Of a stretch of 41,014 bases of DNA, positions 1 to 10,388 are shown piece after piece. The notes beneath the pieces are model-generated. The model saw only the letters and a program-made list of their open reading frames with translations. It was not told where the DNA came from and did not search any database. The translations under genes and the position numbers were made by a program. Source of the stretch: Planococcus salinarum (lineage in GTDB: Bacteria; Bacillota; Bacilli; Bacillales_A; Planococcaceae). The DNA lies in the NCBI RefSeq assembly GCF_007004625.1, contig NZ_VIFV01000029.1, forward strand, positions 1 to 41,014. Direction: 5' to 3'. Positions within the stretch are counted from its first letter, which is position 1. Each line of letters begins with the position of its first letter.

Positions 1-125
1 GGGCTCAAAAGTCTGGTAGCACGTTATGAAACTTTGCGTTATGCATCTTAATTGAACCGCCGTATACCGAACGGTACGTACGGTGGTGTGAGAGGTCGGG
101 AGTTAATCGCTCCCTCCTACTCGAT
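1..125 (+). mobile_element. Group II intron, 3' end (RT C-terminus, domains V and VI)
   Basis: Positions 1-51 read as an open frame ending GLKSLVARYETLRYAS then TAA, which fits the C-terminal tail of an intron-encoded reverse transcriptase. It is followed by a domain V-like hairpin at about 57-96: an ACCGCCGTA / TACGGTGGT stem, a two-base CG bulge, and a TACC-GAAC-GGTA tip. A domain VI-like hairpin follows (GGGAG / CTCCC), then CCTACTCGAT with a candidate branch-point A at 119. The intron's likely last base is 125. The rest of the element lies off the left edge. The intron class is not determined, and the RT assignment rests on only 16 residues plus the RNA structure. Confidence 0.72.
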
Positions 126-512
126 TTACAGGGTATCCCGCGGTTTTTCGTCGGACGTTTCCGCCTGTGCACGTTTTTTGTCTTTTCGCGTAACAACCTG
201 TGCATCCGGCACAACACCGGATTTCTGGTACTCTGCGAGTTCGTTCTGCTGTGTCGCAATCAGCGATTCTTTCACAGCCATTTCTTTCTGCAGTGATTTC
301 ACTTTGTGCTGCAGTCTATAGCCGCGTGCTAGGGCGACCACGCCGCTCATCAGTGCGCCAAGAAGCGCGGAAGCCAGGATGACCAGAATCAGCGGAAATT
401 CGGTTTCCCCGAATACGTAATTGACTGGAACAGCGTCGACATTGACGACGGAAAAAACAGCGATGATGATGGCAAAGACAAGTCCAACCAATAATAGCCA
501 TTGTGTTTTCAA
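126..512 (-). CDS. LapA-domain membrane protein
   Basis: Small membrane protein of 128 residues. It has two predicted transmembrane helices (about residues 5-25 and 40-65), separated by a short extracytoplasmic loop. A charged coiled-coil-like segment (about 70-105) and a Lys/Asp/Glu-rich tail follow. The two-helix hairpin plus cytoplasmic coiled coil is typical of the LapA (DUF1049) family, whose role in Gram-positives is unknown. The start is TTG at 512, chosen because AAAGGAG lies nine bases upstream. It is downstream of secDF but separated by a terminator-like hairpin. The stop codon occupies 126-128, directly against the predicted end of a group II intron, so the native 3' end may have been altered by that insertion. 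Confidence 0.75.
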   Translation of the reverse strand: MKTQWLLLVGLVFAIIIAVFSVVNVDAVPVNYVFGETEFPLILVILASALLGALMSGVVALARGYRLQHKVKSLQKEMAVKESLIATQQNELAEYQKSGVVPDAQVVTRKDKKRAQAETSDEKPRDTL

Positions 513-543
513 AACTGAACATCTCCTTTCATGAAATATAAAA

Positions 544-579
544 ATGGAACAAGGTCATTTTAACTATACCCTGTTCCAT
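544..579 (-). terminator. Rho-independent terminator after secDF
   Basis: On the minus strand, an ATGGAACAGGG / CCTTGTTCCAT stem with a roughly 14-base loop is followed by TTTTTAT. It lies 16 bases past the secDF stop codon. Confidence 0.7.
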
Positions 580-594
580 TTCCATTATAAACCT

Positions 595-2865
595 TTAAAC
601 GACCGGCTCGTCAGAACCCCATTTGGACTCCTGCTCTTTTTTCTCGATGTCGATCGGCCCTTTTTTATTCAATTCTTTTTTCTTCAACACCAGCCACAAT
701 TGGGCTGCGATGAAGATGGAAGAATACGTTCCTGCGATCAATCCGATCAATAGAGCGATCGAGAAGTTGGTGATCGACGGTGCGCCGAAAATCAGCAGCG
801 ACAGCACCACCAGCACCACGGTCATCACGGTATTGACGGAACGGACGAGCGTCTGGCGCAAGGAAACGTTGACGACGTTCTCCAATTGTTCGACTGTCTC
901 GATTTTCTTCATCCGCTTCATATTCTCACGGATCCGGTCAAACGTAACGATCGTGTCGTTGATTGAATAACCGACGATGGTCAGCACCGCCGCGATGAAC
1001 GTGATATCCACTTCCAAACGCAAGAGGCTGAACACTGCGATGATAAAGAACGTATCGTGAATCAACGCAGCGATGGAGGCAACACCCATGCGCCACTCAA
1101 AACGGAACGCCACATAGATGATGATGCCAAGAGCGGCAATCCCCAAAGCATACAGCGCATTTTGGGCAAGCTCTACGGAAACCTGATTCGAAACCGTGGA
1201 GACGTTTGGTCTCTGGCCGTATTCATCCATTGCCGCCTGTGCCAATTCATCAATTTGGTCCTGTGAGAAATCCTCCGTGTAACGCGCCACACCGATATCG
1301 GATTGGTCTCCCGATATAACCACGTCATCGGATGGATAACCGGCTTGTTCAAGGAACTCCTCCACTTCCGCCTGCGTAAGCGCCGAATCCGAAGTTACTT
1401 CCACCCGCGTACCGCCGGAGAAATCAATCCCCAGATTCAACTGGAAGATGCCCAGCACAATCGCACCCGCTGCAATCAATGCCAGTGACGCGGCAAAGAA
1501 TTTATTGCGGTTGCCGGCAAAATCATACCGGTCAAAAGGTGTCGTCAAATCGGTGATTTCTTTTTCTTCTGATGGTTTATGGATCTTATCGGATTTCAAA
1601 CCGAACCAGCCGAACCTGCTGTCGAGGAATCCGCTGTGGACCCAAAGCCCAAGCAATAAACGCGAGCCCCAGACTGCAGTAATGAAGCTGGACAGGATTG
1701 AGATAATCAATAGCGTCGCAAAACCCTTAACCGAGCTGGTACCGAAATAGAACAGGACAGCTGCCGCAAGCAGCGTCGTTACGTTGGCATCAATAATGGC
1801 CGAGAACGATGAACGTGCGCCGATGCGGAATGAATCCTTAACGGATTTTCCTGTCCGCATTTCTTCCCGGATCCGCTCGTATGTGATGATATTGGCATCA
1901 ACTGCCATACCGACACCGAGCATGATCGCTGCGATACCCGGCAGCGTCAGAACGCCGCCGATCCACACAAAGATCAAGAGGATCAGATAGACATATACCG
2001 ATAGGGTGATGAATGCGATAACCCCCGGGAATCGGTAGAAGACCAGCATGAACAATAAGACAAGCCCGATACCGATGGCAGCGGCAAAGCTCGTTTTATC
2101 CAACGCTTCTTCCCCGAACTGGGCTCCGACAGATGTCGAGTAGATTTCTTCCAGTTCAACCGGCAGTGCACCGGCATTGAGGATGCCTGCAAAATTCTGG
2201 GTTTCTTCTACAGTGAACGTTCCAGTAATCTGAACGCTCGGTGAATTAATGCGTTCGCGCACAGTCGGCGCAGAAACGAATTTCGGATCAGGCTCCATGC
2301 GTTCTTCCTCGTAGGAATCGACGCCTTCCTCAAAGTCCAGCCAGATGACCAAAACATTATCAGGGCGCTGAGCGATTTCACCGGTAATTTCAGCGAACAG
2401 ACCTGGATCTTTCAATTCCAGCGACACTATTGGCCGGCCATTTTCATCAAACGTACCACTGGCTCCGCCTTCCACAAGATCGGAACCGTCGAGCAGGACA
2501 TTATCATCTGCGTCACGGAAAGTCAGATTCGCTTCCGTTGACAGTAATTCACGTGCCTGCGACTGGTCTTCGACACCCGCCAGCTGGACACGGATCCGGT
2601 CTTCCCCTTCAATCTGGATGACCGGCTCACTGACGCCGAGCACATTGATCCGGTTCATCAATGCATCTGTCGTGTCCGACAGGATCTCATTGTCGATTTC
2701 CGGGCCGTCTTCCAATGAACTGACTTCATAGAGAACTTCAAAACCGCCCTGAAGATCCAGGCCCAATTTGATGTCTTTCGCGATAGGTAAGCTTGTGGTG
2801 CCAATCATTCCTAACAGTACAATGACCAGTAAGAAAAAGGCTATTATACGACCTCTTGCTTTCAT
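595..2865 (-). CDS. secDF: SecDF fused protein-export accessory subunit
   Basis: Integral membrane accessory of the SecYEG translocon that uses the proton motive force to pull exported proteins outward. At 756 residues it is a SecD-SecF fusion, the usual Bacillus arrangement. The SecD half has a first helix at about 7-25, the LGLDLQGG motif, a large extracytoplasmic P1 region to about residue 260, and five more helices. The SecF half starts near 430 and has its own helix, the LGIDFSGG motif and a second helix bundle, giving about 12 helices in total. The start ATG is preceded by GAGGAGG. It lies downstream of yajC and comN as in B. subtilis, but spoVB, which sits between them there, is missing. 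Confidence 0.97.
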   Translation of the reverse strand: MKARGRIIAFFLLVIVLLGMIGTTSLPIAKDIKLGLDLQGGFEVLYEVSSLEDGPEIDNEILSDTTDALMNRINVLGVSEPVIQIEGEDRIRVQLAGVEDQSQARELLSTEANLTFRDADDNVLLDGSDLVEGGASGTFDENGRPIVSLELKDPGLFAEITGEIAQRPDNVLVIWLDFEEGVDSYEEERMEPDPKFVSAPTVRERINSPSVQITGTFTVEETQNFAGILNAGALPVELEEIYSTSVGAQFGEEALDKTSFAAAIGIGLVLLFMLVFYRFPGVIAFITLSVYVYLILLIFVWIGGVLTLPGIAAIMLGVGMAVDANIITYERIREEMRTGKSVKDSFRIGARSSFSAIIDANVTTLLAAAVLFYFGTSSVKGFATLLIISILSSFITAVWGSRLLLGLWVHSGFLDSRFGWFGLKSDKIHKPSEEKEITDLTTPFDRYDFAGNRNKFFAASLALIAAGAIVLGIFQLNLGIDFSGGTRVEVTSDSALTQAEVEEFLEQAGYPSDDVVISGDQSDIGVARYTEDFSQDQIDELAQAAMDEYGQRPNVSTVSNQVSVELAQNALYALGIAALGIIIYVAFRFEWRMGVASIAALIHDTFFIIAVFSLLRLEVDITFIAAVLTIVGYSINDTIVTFDRIRENMKRMKKIETVEQLENVVNVSLRQTLVRSVNTVMTVVLVVLSLLIFGAPSITNFSIALLIGLIAGTYSSIFIAAQLWLVLKKKELNKKGPIDIEKKEQESKWGSDEPVV

Positions 2866-2913
2866 ATGTATGGTTCCTCCTCATTATCTAAAACGCAGCA
2901 ACTTCATTATGAA

Positions 2914-2931
2914 ACACGCTCATGGGCGTGT
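2914..2931 (-). terminator. Possible terminator after comN
   Basis: A short ACACGC / GCGTGT hairpin with a six-base loop lies six bases past the comN stop on the minus strand. The following T-tract is weak (TTTCAT), so it may be only an attenuator between comN and secDF. Confidence 0.35.
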
Positions 2932-2936
2932 CAAAC

Positions 2937-3251
2937 TCATTTTGTCTTTTTCTGGGTGGGACGCAGCAATTGTTCCAGGTCATCGGAATTACCGGCTGAA
3001 AACCAATTATCCCCTTTAAAACCTTCAATTTGATGATAAGCTACAAATTCCGAAGCCCGCATTTCCATTATTTCATTGACCATTTCGTGCAACGACATAT
3101 CGCCGATGTCCTTTTTGCGCCACTTTTTCTTGATCAAAAATTGCCAAATATCTTCAGTTGTAAATGTGTCGTAATCGAAATAACTGAACTCTTCACATTT
3201 ACTCTTCAAAAATGGCAATACGACGTCATATTGCTCGGTGTATTTCGTCAT
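2937..3251 (-). CDS. comN: ComN-like post-transcriptional regulator
   Basis: Small acidic/basic cytoplasmic protein of 104 residues without membrane segments. Position and size match B. subtilis ComN (formerly YrzD), which acts post-transcriptionally on comE late-competence mRNA and associates with DivIVA. The assignment rests on synteny (secDF-comN-...-yajC) and general resemblance (SKCEEF, a KKKWRKKDIGDMSLHEMVNEI region), not on a catalytic motif. The start ATG has AAAGAGGG upstream. A terminator and a mosaic hairpin repeat lie between it and yajC, so it probably has its own promoter or depends on readthrough. Confidence 0.75.
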   Translation of the reverse strand: MTKYTEQYDVVLPFLKSKCEEFSYFDYDTFTTEDIWQFLIKKKWRKKDIGDMSLHEMVNEIMEMRASEFVAYHQIEGFKGDNWFSAGNSDDLEQLLRPTQKKTK

Positions 3252-3310
3252 TTTATTCCCTCTTTAATTTTATATAAGTTGAATGAAAGAATTAATATTT
3301 GTAACCCGCT

Positions 3311-3474
3311 TTGGCGCTAGAGATATCTCTAGAGATATGGAGCAAAACAGCGAAGACGCCCAGGGGGCCAAGCGAAGTGCTGAGATCCACTCGGGCGAAG
3401 TGGAACGAGCCCGAGTTAGCTCAGCGCAAGCCCCCAGGCAAGCAAGCTGTTTTGCGGAATATCGATTGTTATAG
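3311..3474 (+). repeat. Mosaic hairpin repeat, copy A
   Basis: Intergenic element with perfect 10-bp inverted ends, GCAAAACAGC at 3342-3351 and GCTGTTTTGC at 3446-3455, enclosing a long GC-rich stem-loop (GGGGGC/GCCCCC, GCTGAG/CTCAGC, CTCGGGC/GCCCGAG). The outer left flank is GGCGCTAGAGATATCTCTAG and the outer right flank is GGAATATCG. The inverse complement is nearly identical to copy B at about 7140-7270. It lies between yajC and comN. Confidence 0.85.
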
Positions 3475-3528
3475 ATTAGTATTCCAACTTAAATAATTTA
3501 TTTGTTTGAACAATTTGTGAATAATCTC

Positions 3529-3558
3529 TAAAAAAAATCGCCTTCAGTTCGAAGGCGA
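3529..3558 (-). terminator. Rho-independent terminator after yajC
   Basis: On the minus strand, the stem TCGCCTTC-GAACT-GAAGGCGA is followed by a run of eight or more T. It lies immediately past the yajC stop codon and separates the yajC operon from comN. Confidence 0.85.
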
Positions 3559-3565
3559 AGATTTC

Positions 3566-3841
3566 TTAGACTGTTGTTTTTGCCTGGTCCACAACGCGGG
3601 CGATAGCCTGGCGTTCGAATTGCATACGAGTACCGTCTGCAACCGTGATATAGATTGTAGCATCATCCACAGCGTCAACCGTGCCGTGAAGTCCCCCGAT
3701 CGTTACGATGCGATCCCCACGTCTCAATTCAGACTGCATGTTGGCAGTTGTCTTCTGGCGTTTTTGCGCTGGACGGATGATAAAGAACCACATCAAAACG
3801 AACATTAGAAGTAAAGGTGATAACGCGATTAAAGTTTCCAT
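3566..3841 (-). CDS. yajC: YajC, preprotein translocase accessory subunit
   Basis: Small single-pass membrane protein of 91 residues that associates with SecDF and the Sec translocon. One N-terminal helix (about residues 6-23) ends in the family motif RPAQKRQK, followed by a soluble domain with the typical GDRIVTIGGLHGTV segment. The start ATG follows AAAGGGGG. It is 36 bases downstream of tgt and ends at a strong terminator, so it is probably the last gene of the ruvB-queA-tgt-yajC operon, as in other Bacilli. Confidence 0.95.
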   Translation of the reverse strand: METLIALSPLLLMFVLMWFFIIRPAQKRQKTTANMQSELRRGDRIVTIGGLHGTVDAVDDATIYITVADGTRMQFERQAIARVVDQAKTTV

Positions 3842-3877
3842 TATTCATATTCCCCCTTTCACTATCTATCTGTGTCT

Positions 3878-6094
<2,217 letters not shown>

Positions 6095-6098
<4 letters not shown>

Positions 6099-7093
6099 TC
6101 AGGCATCTCCAATTTAAAGTGTTCGTAGGCTGTGGCTGTCACGGTCCGCCCTCTCGGCGTCCGTTGGATAAAGCCGATCTGGAGCAGGTATGGTTCGTAG
6201 ACGTCTTCGATCGTTGTCGACTCTTCCCCGATGCTTGCCGCAATCGTATCAAGTCCGACGGGGCCGCCCCGGAAACGGGAAATCATCCCCGTAATCAATT
6301 TGTGGTCGATATGGTCAAGGCCAAGCGGATCTACCTGCAGCATTTCCAGTGCCTGGTCTGCCATATCCATTGTGATCGAACCGGTGCCGCGCACCATTGC
6401 ATAATCGCGCACCCGTTTCAGCAAACGGTTCGCGATACGCGGGGTGCCGCGGGAACGGCGGGCGATTTCAACGGCGGCATCCGGATGGATGTCCGCTTCA
6501 AACAGTTTCGAGCTGCGCACGACGATTTCCGTCAGTGCTTCGGTGTCATAATAATCGAGCCTTGCGAGCACGCCGAAACGGTCCCGCAGCGGCGCAGACA
6601 AGGCGCCTGCGCGGGTCGTGGCACCGATCAGGGTGAACGGCGGCAGGTCCAGCCGCACCGAACGCGCCGTCGGTCCCTTGCCGACCACGATGTCCAGGCA
6701 AAAATCTTCCATCGCCGGATACAGCACTTCTTCGATCGACCGGTTCAACCGGTGGATCTCGTCGATAAACAGGACGTCGCCGGGTTCCAGCGAAGAAACG
6801 ATCGCCGCCAGATCCCCCGGGCGTTCGATTGCCGGGCCGCTTGTCATTTTAACGCCAACTTCCATTTCGTTGGCGATGACAGATGCCAGGGTCGTTTTCC
6901 CGAGTCCCGGAGGTCCGTGGAGCAGCACATGGTCCAGGCTTTCCTCGCGCATTTTCGCTGCTTCGATGAATATTTCAAGATTATGCTTCACTTTCTGCTG
7001 CCCGATGTACTGGGACAGATATTGCGGACGCAACGACTGCTCAAAACGCTCATCAAACTCGGAAATCTCGCTTCCTATCACCCGTTCTTCCAT
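6095..7093 (-). CDS. ruvB: Holliday junction branch migration helicase RuvB
   Basis: AAA+ motor that with RuvA drives branch migration of Holliday junctions in recombination and repair. The 332-residue protein shows Walker [10 protein letters not shown], Walker B DEIHRL, sensor 1 GATTRAG and the arginine-finger-bearing [11 protein letters not shown] segment, followed by a winged-helix C-terminus. The start is ATG 7093: the GGAGG ribosome binding site lies eight bases upstream and overlaps an in-frame GTG at 7102. It is first in the ruvB-queA-tgt-yajC run. A mosaic hairpin repeat separates it from ruvA, with which it usually forms one operon. Confidence 0.98.
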
Positions 7094-7129
7094 GGTCTGC
7101 ACCTCCTTTTTTTATTTAAAATTAATCCT

Positions 7130-7390
7130 TTATAGACGATATTCCGCAAAACAGCTCGCTTGCCTGGGGGCTTGCGCTGAGCTAACTCGGGCTCGTTTCA
7201 CTTCGCCCGAGTGGATCTCAGCACTTCGCTTGGCCCCCTGGGCGTCTTCGCTGTTTTGCTGCATATCTCTAAATTTCTCACTTAACCAAAGCTACCTCTT
7301 TAGCGCCGGCGCGGCTCCGGACTGGCCGGAGCAATAAGACGAATGTTCTTCTCGGCTTATTGCGGGAGGCGTGTCCATAGCGCCGAAGCG
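7130..7390 (-). repeat. Mosaic hairpin repeat, copy B (composite)
   Basis: Between ruvA and ruvB. Inverted ends GCAAAACAGC (7146-7155) and GCTGTTTTGC (7250-7259) enclose a stem-loop that is nearly identical to copy A in inverse orientation, with about three mismatches over roughly 125 bases. A second module at about 7302-7390 carries GGCGCTA-type borders, CTCCGG/CCGGAG and CAATAAGACGAA...TTCTCGGCTTATTG; the same module occurs in copy C. Confidence 0.85.
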
Positions 7391-7420
7391 ATATATAAAC
7401 TTAATTTATTGATTAAAATA

Positions 7421-8017
7421 TCAATTCTGCTTCAGCAATAGCTGCAAAGCCTTCTTCATATAAGCTTCCGTGTTCAGGTCCAGATCCTTGAGCTTTGGTT
7501 TGACTTTATTGATTTCGCGTTCAGAATAGCCGAGCGCTCCAAGCGCAAGCATGGCTTCCTCAAGCTCATTGTCGTCCGCCGACAGCAAGCCTGTTTCTTC
7601 GTGGTCCGCAAACGGATCGCCGAAGAATTCCGCGAGCTTGCCTTTCAGATCCAGAATCATCTGGCGCGCCGTCTTTTTGCCGACGCCCGGGAATTTGACG
7701 AGATACGACTCATCTTCCCGTTCAATCGCCTCGATGACGTGCTGCGGCTGGCCGCTCGCTAAAATCGCGAGCGCCCCCTTCGGCCCGATACCGGACACGG
7801 AAATCAGCTTGCGGAACAGTTCGCGCTGCTCCAAGGACGGAAAGCCGAACAGCAGCATGGCGTCTTCGCGCACGTGATGGTGCAGAAATACCTGCAGCTC
7901 TTCCGTTCCGAACGAATACGGATTCGGCGCAAAAATCTGCCAGCCGATCCCCTGCTGTTCTATCACCAAATATTCGGGCGTCACTCGCGTAACCCGCCCT
8001 TTTATGTAATCGTACAT
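7421..8017 (-). CDS. ruvA: Holliday junction branch migration protein RuvA
   Basis: DNA-binding partner of RuvB that grips the four-way junction. The 198-residue protein has the N-terminal OB fold ([12 protein letters not shown]...), two helix-hairpin-helix motifs ([15 protein letters not shown] and [14 protein letters not shown]) and the C-terminal three-helix domain that contacts RuvB ([14 protein letters not shown]). The start was moved six codons inside the longest frame to ATG 8017, which has GGGGAG seven bases upstream. It is divergent from niaR. BofC, which flanks it in sporulating Bacillus, is absent. Confidence 0.97.
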   Translation of the reverse strand: MYDYIKGRVTRVTPEYLVIEQQGIGWQIFAPNPYSFGTEELQVFLHHHVREDAMLLFGFPSLEQRELFRKLISVSGIGPKGALAILASGQPQHVIEAIEREDESYLVKFPGVGKKTARQMILDLKGKLAEFFGDPFADHEETGLLSADDNELEEAMLALGALGYSEREINKVKPKLKDLDLNTEAYMKKALQLLLKQN

Positions 8018-8142
8018 ATCATTTCTCCCCTTCAATTCAACTCTATGATTATAGCATATCCGGCGTGTTTAGACGAAATAAACCCGTTGGCATTTGCCCC
8101 ATGTTAAAATGGAATCAGGATGAAACGAAGCGAGGGATCGAT

Positions 8143-8676
8143 ATGAAGAAAATACTCGGAGAAGAGCGGCGGCAAATGCTGCTGGACAAACTCAAGGAAA
8201 CGGCTGAGCCATTGAAAGGCGGCGAACTGGCCACGGTTGCCGGCGTGTCGCGCCAGGTTATCGTCGGGGACATGACATTGCTGAAAGCGAAAGGCGAACC
8301 GATCATCGCCACCAGCCAGGGCTACCTATTCATGCGCGAAACCGGCGACGATGACCTGTACCGCGTGCTGGCGTGTTTCCACAAGCCCGAAGATACGCAA
8401 AGCGAATTGTACCTGCTCGTCGACGCCGGCGCCACCGTCAAGGATGTGACGATCGAGCATCCGGTCTACGGTGAACTGACAGCCGGCATCCACGTGTCGT
8501 CACGCCGCGAAGTGGACCTGTTCATGCAGCGCATCCGGGAAACCGGTGCGAGCTACCTGCTGGAACTCACAGGCGGACTCCACCTGCACACTATCACCGC
8601 CCCGAATGTCGCGATCCTGGAACAGGCGATGAACGATATGCGCAAGGCAGGGTATTTGCTGGAGGAAAGTGAATAA
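8143..8676 (+). CDS. niaR: NiaR-type niacin-responsive transcriptional repressor
   Basis: Repressor of NAD biosynthesis and niacin transport genes in Firmicutes, with niacin as co-repressor. The 177-residue protein has an N-terminal HTH_11 winged helix (about residues 1-60, GGELATVAGVSRQVIVGDM) and a C-terminal 3H domain (about 75-170) with the conserved metal-binding histidines (CFHKPED, IEHPVYGEL, GLHLHTI). The start ATG 8143 follows GAGGG. An upstream in-frame extension has no ribosome binding site. nadABC/nifS genes, its neighbours in B. subtilis, are not in the window, so its targets lie elsewhere. It ends at a terminator. Confidence 0.9.
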   Translation: MKKILGEERRQMLLDKLKETAEPLKGGELATVAGVSRQVIVGDMTLLKAKGEPIIATSQGYLFMRETGDDDLYRVLACFHKPEDTQSELYLLVDAGATVKDVTIEHPVYGELTAGIHVSSRREVDLFMQRIRETGASYLLELTGGLHLHTITAPNVAILEQAMNDMRKAGYLLEESE

Positions 8677-8690
8677 AATCTGTTGTTTTG

Positions 8691-8722
8691 CCTGTGAATC
8701 CCTGGAGGATTCATGGGTTTTC
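8691..8722 (+). terminator. Terminator after niaR
   Basis: Stem CCTGTGAATCC / GGATTCATGGG (with G-U pairs), loop CTGGA, then TTTTCTTC. It starts 15 bases after the niaR stop codon. Confidence 0.75.
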
Positions 8723-8786
8723 TTCATTTATAGGAGGATATCAGATTTAGAGTAGTATAAACTAAGGCCAACTTGGAAGATTGGAA

Positions 8787-8870
8787 CTTTTATGATCGCC
8801 ATTTTGACTTTTATGATCGCCATACTAGCTTTTATGATCGGCATATCCGGTTTTATGATCGGCAAGTGGT
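8787..8870. repeat. Four 21-bp tandem repeats (TTTTATGATCG type)
   Basis: Four head-to-tail units of 21 bp, each starting with (C/G)TTTTATGATCG(C/G)CA and differing mainly in the last six to eight bases. They lie in the niaR-pheA intergenic region. Read on the plus strand they form heptapeptides such as MIAILTF, MIAILAF and MIGISGF, but no ribosome binding site precedes the ATG and no known protein is recognised. Confidence 0.9.
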
Positions 8871-8907
8871 TTTCCGCCAAATTTTCATTTAAGTCCAATC
8901 CCAAAAC

Positions 8908-8936
8908 GGATGTTTTTCGCATCGCGAAAAACATCC
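8908..8936. other. Perfect hairpin, niaR-pheA intergenic
   Basis: A 13-bp perfect inverted repeat, GGATGTTTTTCGC / GCGAAAAACATCC, with an ATC loop. No T-tract follows on the plus strand. It is one of several consecutive hairpins here; function unknown. Confidence 0.7.
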
Positions 8937-8950
8937 AGTCTTTTAAGGGA

Positions 8951-8974
8951 GCCTTCGCATCCGCGAAGGCTTTT
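8951..8974 (+). terminator. Terminator-like hairpin
   Basis: GCCTTCGC / GCGAAGGC stem with loop ATCC, followed by TTTT. It could stop plus-strand readthrough from the niaR side. Confidence 0.6.
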
Positions 8975-8997
8975 CATTTCAAAGTTCTTCCAAACGC

Positions 8998-9034
8998 AAA
9001 AAAAGCTCCACAGCCATTTGGCTGTGGAGCTTTT
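8998..9034 (-). terminator. Bidirectional terminator after pheA
   Basis: A 15-bp perfect stem, AAAAGCTCCACAGCC / GGCTGTGGAGCTTTT, with a four-base loop. T-tracts on both sides let it terminate pheA (minus) and plus-strand transcripts. It is six bases from the pheA stop codon. Confidence 0.92.
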
Positions 9035-9039
9035 CTGTT

Positions 9040-9903
9040 TTATTCGTACGTATAATACGAGCCCATCGTCTTCACCGTGCAGCCGAGCGCTGCAAGTTCC
9101 ATGAAGGCTCCCTGCATCATCGGGGACAACTCGTCATCCAGAATGTCTGCGATGAAGAAATAATTCCCGAGACCGGTTTTCAGCGGCCGCGACTCGATCT
9201 TGCTCAAGTTGAGCTGGCGCCAGGCAAAGACCGACAAGACCTGATGCAAAACGCCGGAACGGTCGTCTTTCGGCGGTGAAATCATCAATGTCGTTTTCAC
9301 CTGCTTGTTATGGTCAGGGTTGCGCAATTGATGGTTCGTTTTCGACAGCACGAAAAACCGTGTATGGTTGAAATGGAAATCGTGGATTTCCCGGTGGACA
9401 ATGGTCAACCCGTATTTGCGGGCTGAGAATTCATTGCCAATCGCAGCGATATTGCGTTCCGGCAGTTCGCTGACCATTTTGGCCGCAGCCGACGTCGAGC
9501 TGTATTGCTCAAGCGGTGTGCTTTTGTACGTGTAGTAAAGGAATTTATGGCATTGAGCCAAAGCGTGCGGATGGGAATAAATCGCTTCGTAGCTGTCCGA
9601 ATCCGCATTATCGGGGTGAACCATCAAATGCTGCTCAATCGGCGACAGCACTTCGGCCGTCACATAGAGCTGCACTTCATGGAACAAATAATCGATCGTC
9701 AGCGGAACCGAGCCTTCCAGCGCATTTTCCAACGGGACAACCGCGTAATCGACTCGATCTTCCGCAACCGCTTCAATGCATTCCGGAATTGTGGTGTAAG
9801 CGATCATGTCCCCGTCAGGAAACGCCTTGGACGCTGCCAGATGGGTGAACGATGCGTCCGGCCCCAAAAAGGAAATTCGTTTTTTCGTCCCTTGCTCTGC
9901 CAT
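9040..9903 (-). CDS. pheA: Prephenate dehydratase
   Basis: Converts prephenate to phenylpyruvate in phenylalanine synthesis. The 287-residue monofunctional enzyme has the PDT domain at about 9-190, with SFLGPDASFTHLA at the N-terminus, the VVPLENALEGSV segment and the catalytic NHTRFFVL motif. The ACT regulatory domain at about 205-280 includes LSKIESRPLK and GLGNYFFIAD, the elements that bind phenylalanine for feedback inhibition. The start is ATG 9903 with AGGAGG upstream; a TTG directly before it extends the frame by one codon. It lies 15 bases downstream of thrR, as in B. subtilis, and ends at a strong terminator. Confidence 0.96.
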   Translation of the reverse strand: MAEQGTKKRISFLGPDASFTHLAASKAFPDGDMIAYTTIPECIEAVAEDRVDYAVVPLENALEGSVPLTIDYLFHEVQLYVTAEVLSPIEQHLMVHPDNADSDSYEAIYSHPHALAQCHKFLYYTYKSTPLEQYSSTSAAAKMVSELPERNIAAIGNEFSARKYGLTIVHREIHDFHFNHTRFFVLSKTNHQLRNPDHNKQVKTTLMISPPKDDRSGVLHQVLSVFAWRQLNLSKIESRPLKTGLGNYFFIADILDDELSPMMQGAFMELAALGCTVKTMGSYYTYE

Positions 9904-9918
9904 CAAACCCCTCCTATA

Positions 9919-10371
9919 TTATAATGAACCGCTTGAAACCACATCAGCCGACTCGACAAAATCGAGCTTTTTCAATTGCTGCAAAAACATATCCAATTCT
10001 TGCTCCATCGCCGTCACATCAAGGGACAGCGTAACATTTGCCCGCCCCTGGATGGGAATCGTCTGATGGATCGTCAAAATATTGCATCCCGCGTCGGCAA
10101 CCGTCTGGAGCAATGTGGCGAGCGTACCCGTCCGGTCCTCCAATTGCAGGAACACCGTCAGAATCCGTTCTTTGACGATGGAATGGAAAGGAAAAACAGC
10201 GTCCCGGTATTTATAGAACGCAGAACGGGACAAACCCGTCTTTTCCACAGCGTCCAAAATTGAAATTTTGTCACGCTGCAGCATTTTTTTGACTTCGAGC
10301 GTTTTTTGCATCGCTTCGGTCAGCACGTCCTCGCGCACCAGATAATACCGCTGTTCTGAAATATCCTTCAT
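9919..10371 (-). CDS. thrR: ACT-domain regulator ThrR (PheB)
   Basis: The 150-residue protein has an N-terminal helical, HTH-like region ([23 protein letters not shown]) and a C-terminal ACT domain (about 70-145, [29 protein letters not shown]). This is the PheB/UPF0735 family, whose B. subtilis member ThrR regulates threonine-pathway genes; the amino-acid ligand here is inferred only. The start ATG is preceded by GGAGGG. It sits between obg and pheA with short gaps (17 and 15 bases), in the same order as B. subtilis. Confidence 0.92.
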   Translation of the reverse strand: MKDISEQRYYLVREDVLTEAMQKTLEVKKMLQRDKISILDAVEKTGLSRSAFYKYRDAVFPFHSIVKERILTVFLQLEDRTGTLATLLQTVADAGCNILTIHQTIPIQGRANVTLSLDVTAMEQELDMFLQQLKKLDFVESADVVSSGSL

Positions 10372-10388
10372 CCCTATTCCCTCCAGAC

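Noticed and set aside
3311..3474. Short plus-strand ORFs within the hairpin repeat
   Set aside because: They consist of the repeat's palindromic stems and have no ribosome binding site; the frame is not kept in the other copies.
8792..9055. Plus-strand 87-codon frame starting in the 21-bp repeats
   Set aside because: No ribosome binding site, the frame runs through three hairpins including the pheA terminator, and its second half is antisense to terminator DNA. Treated as repeat plus terminators.
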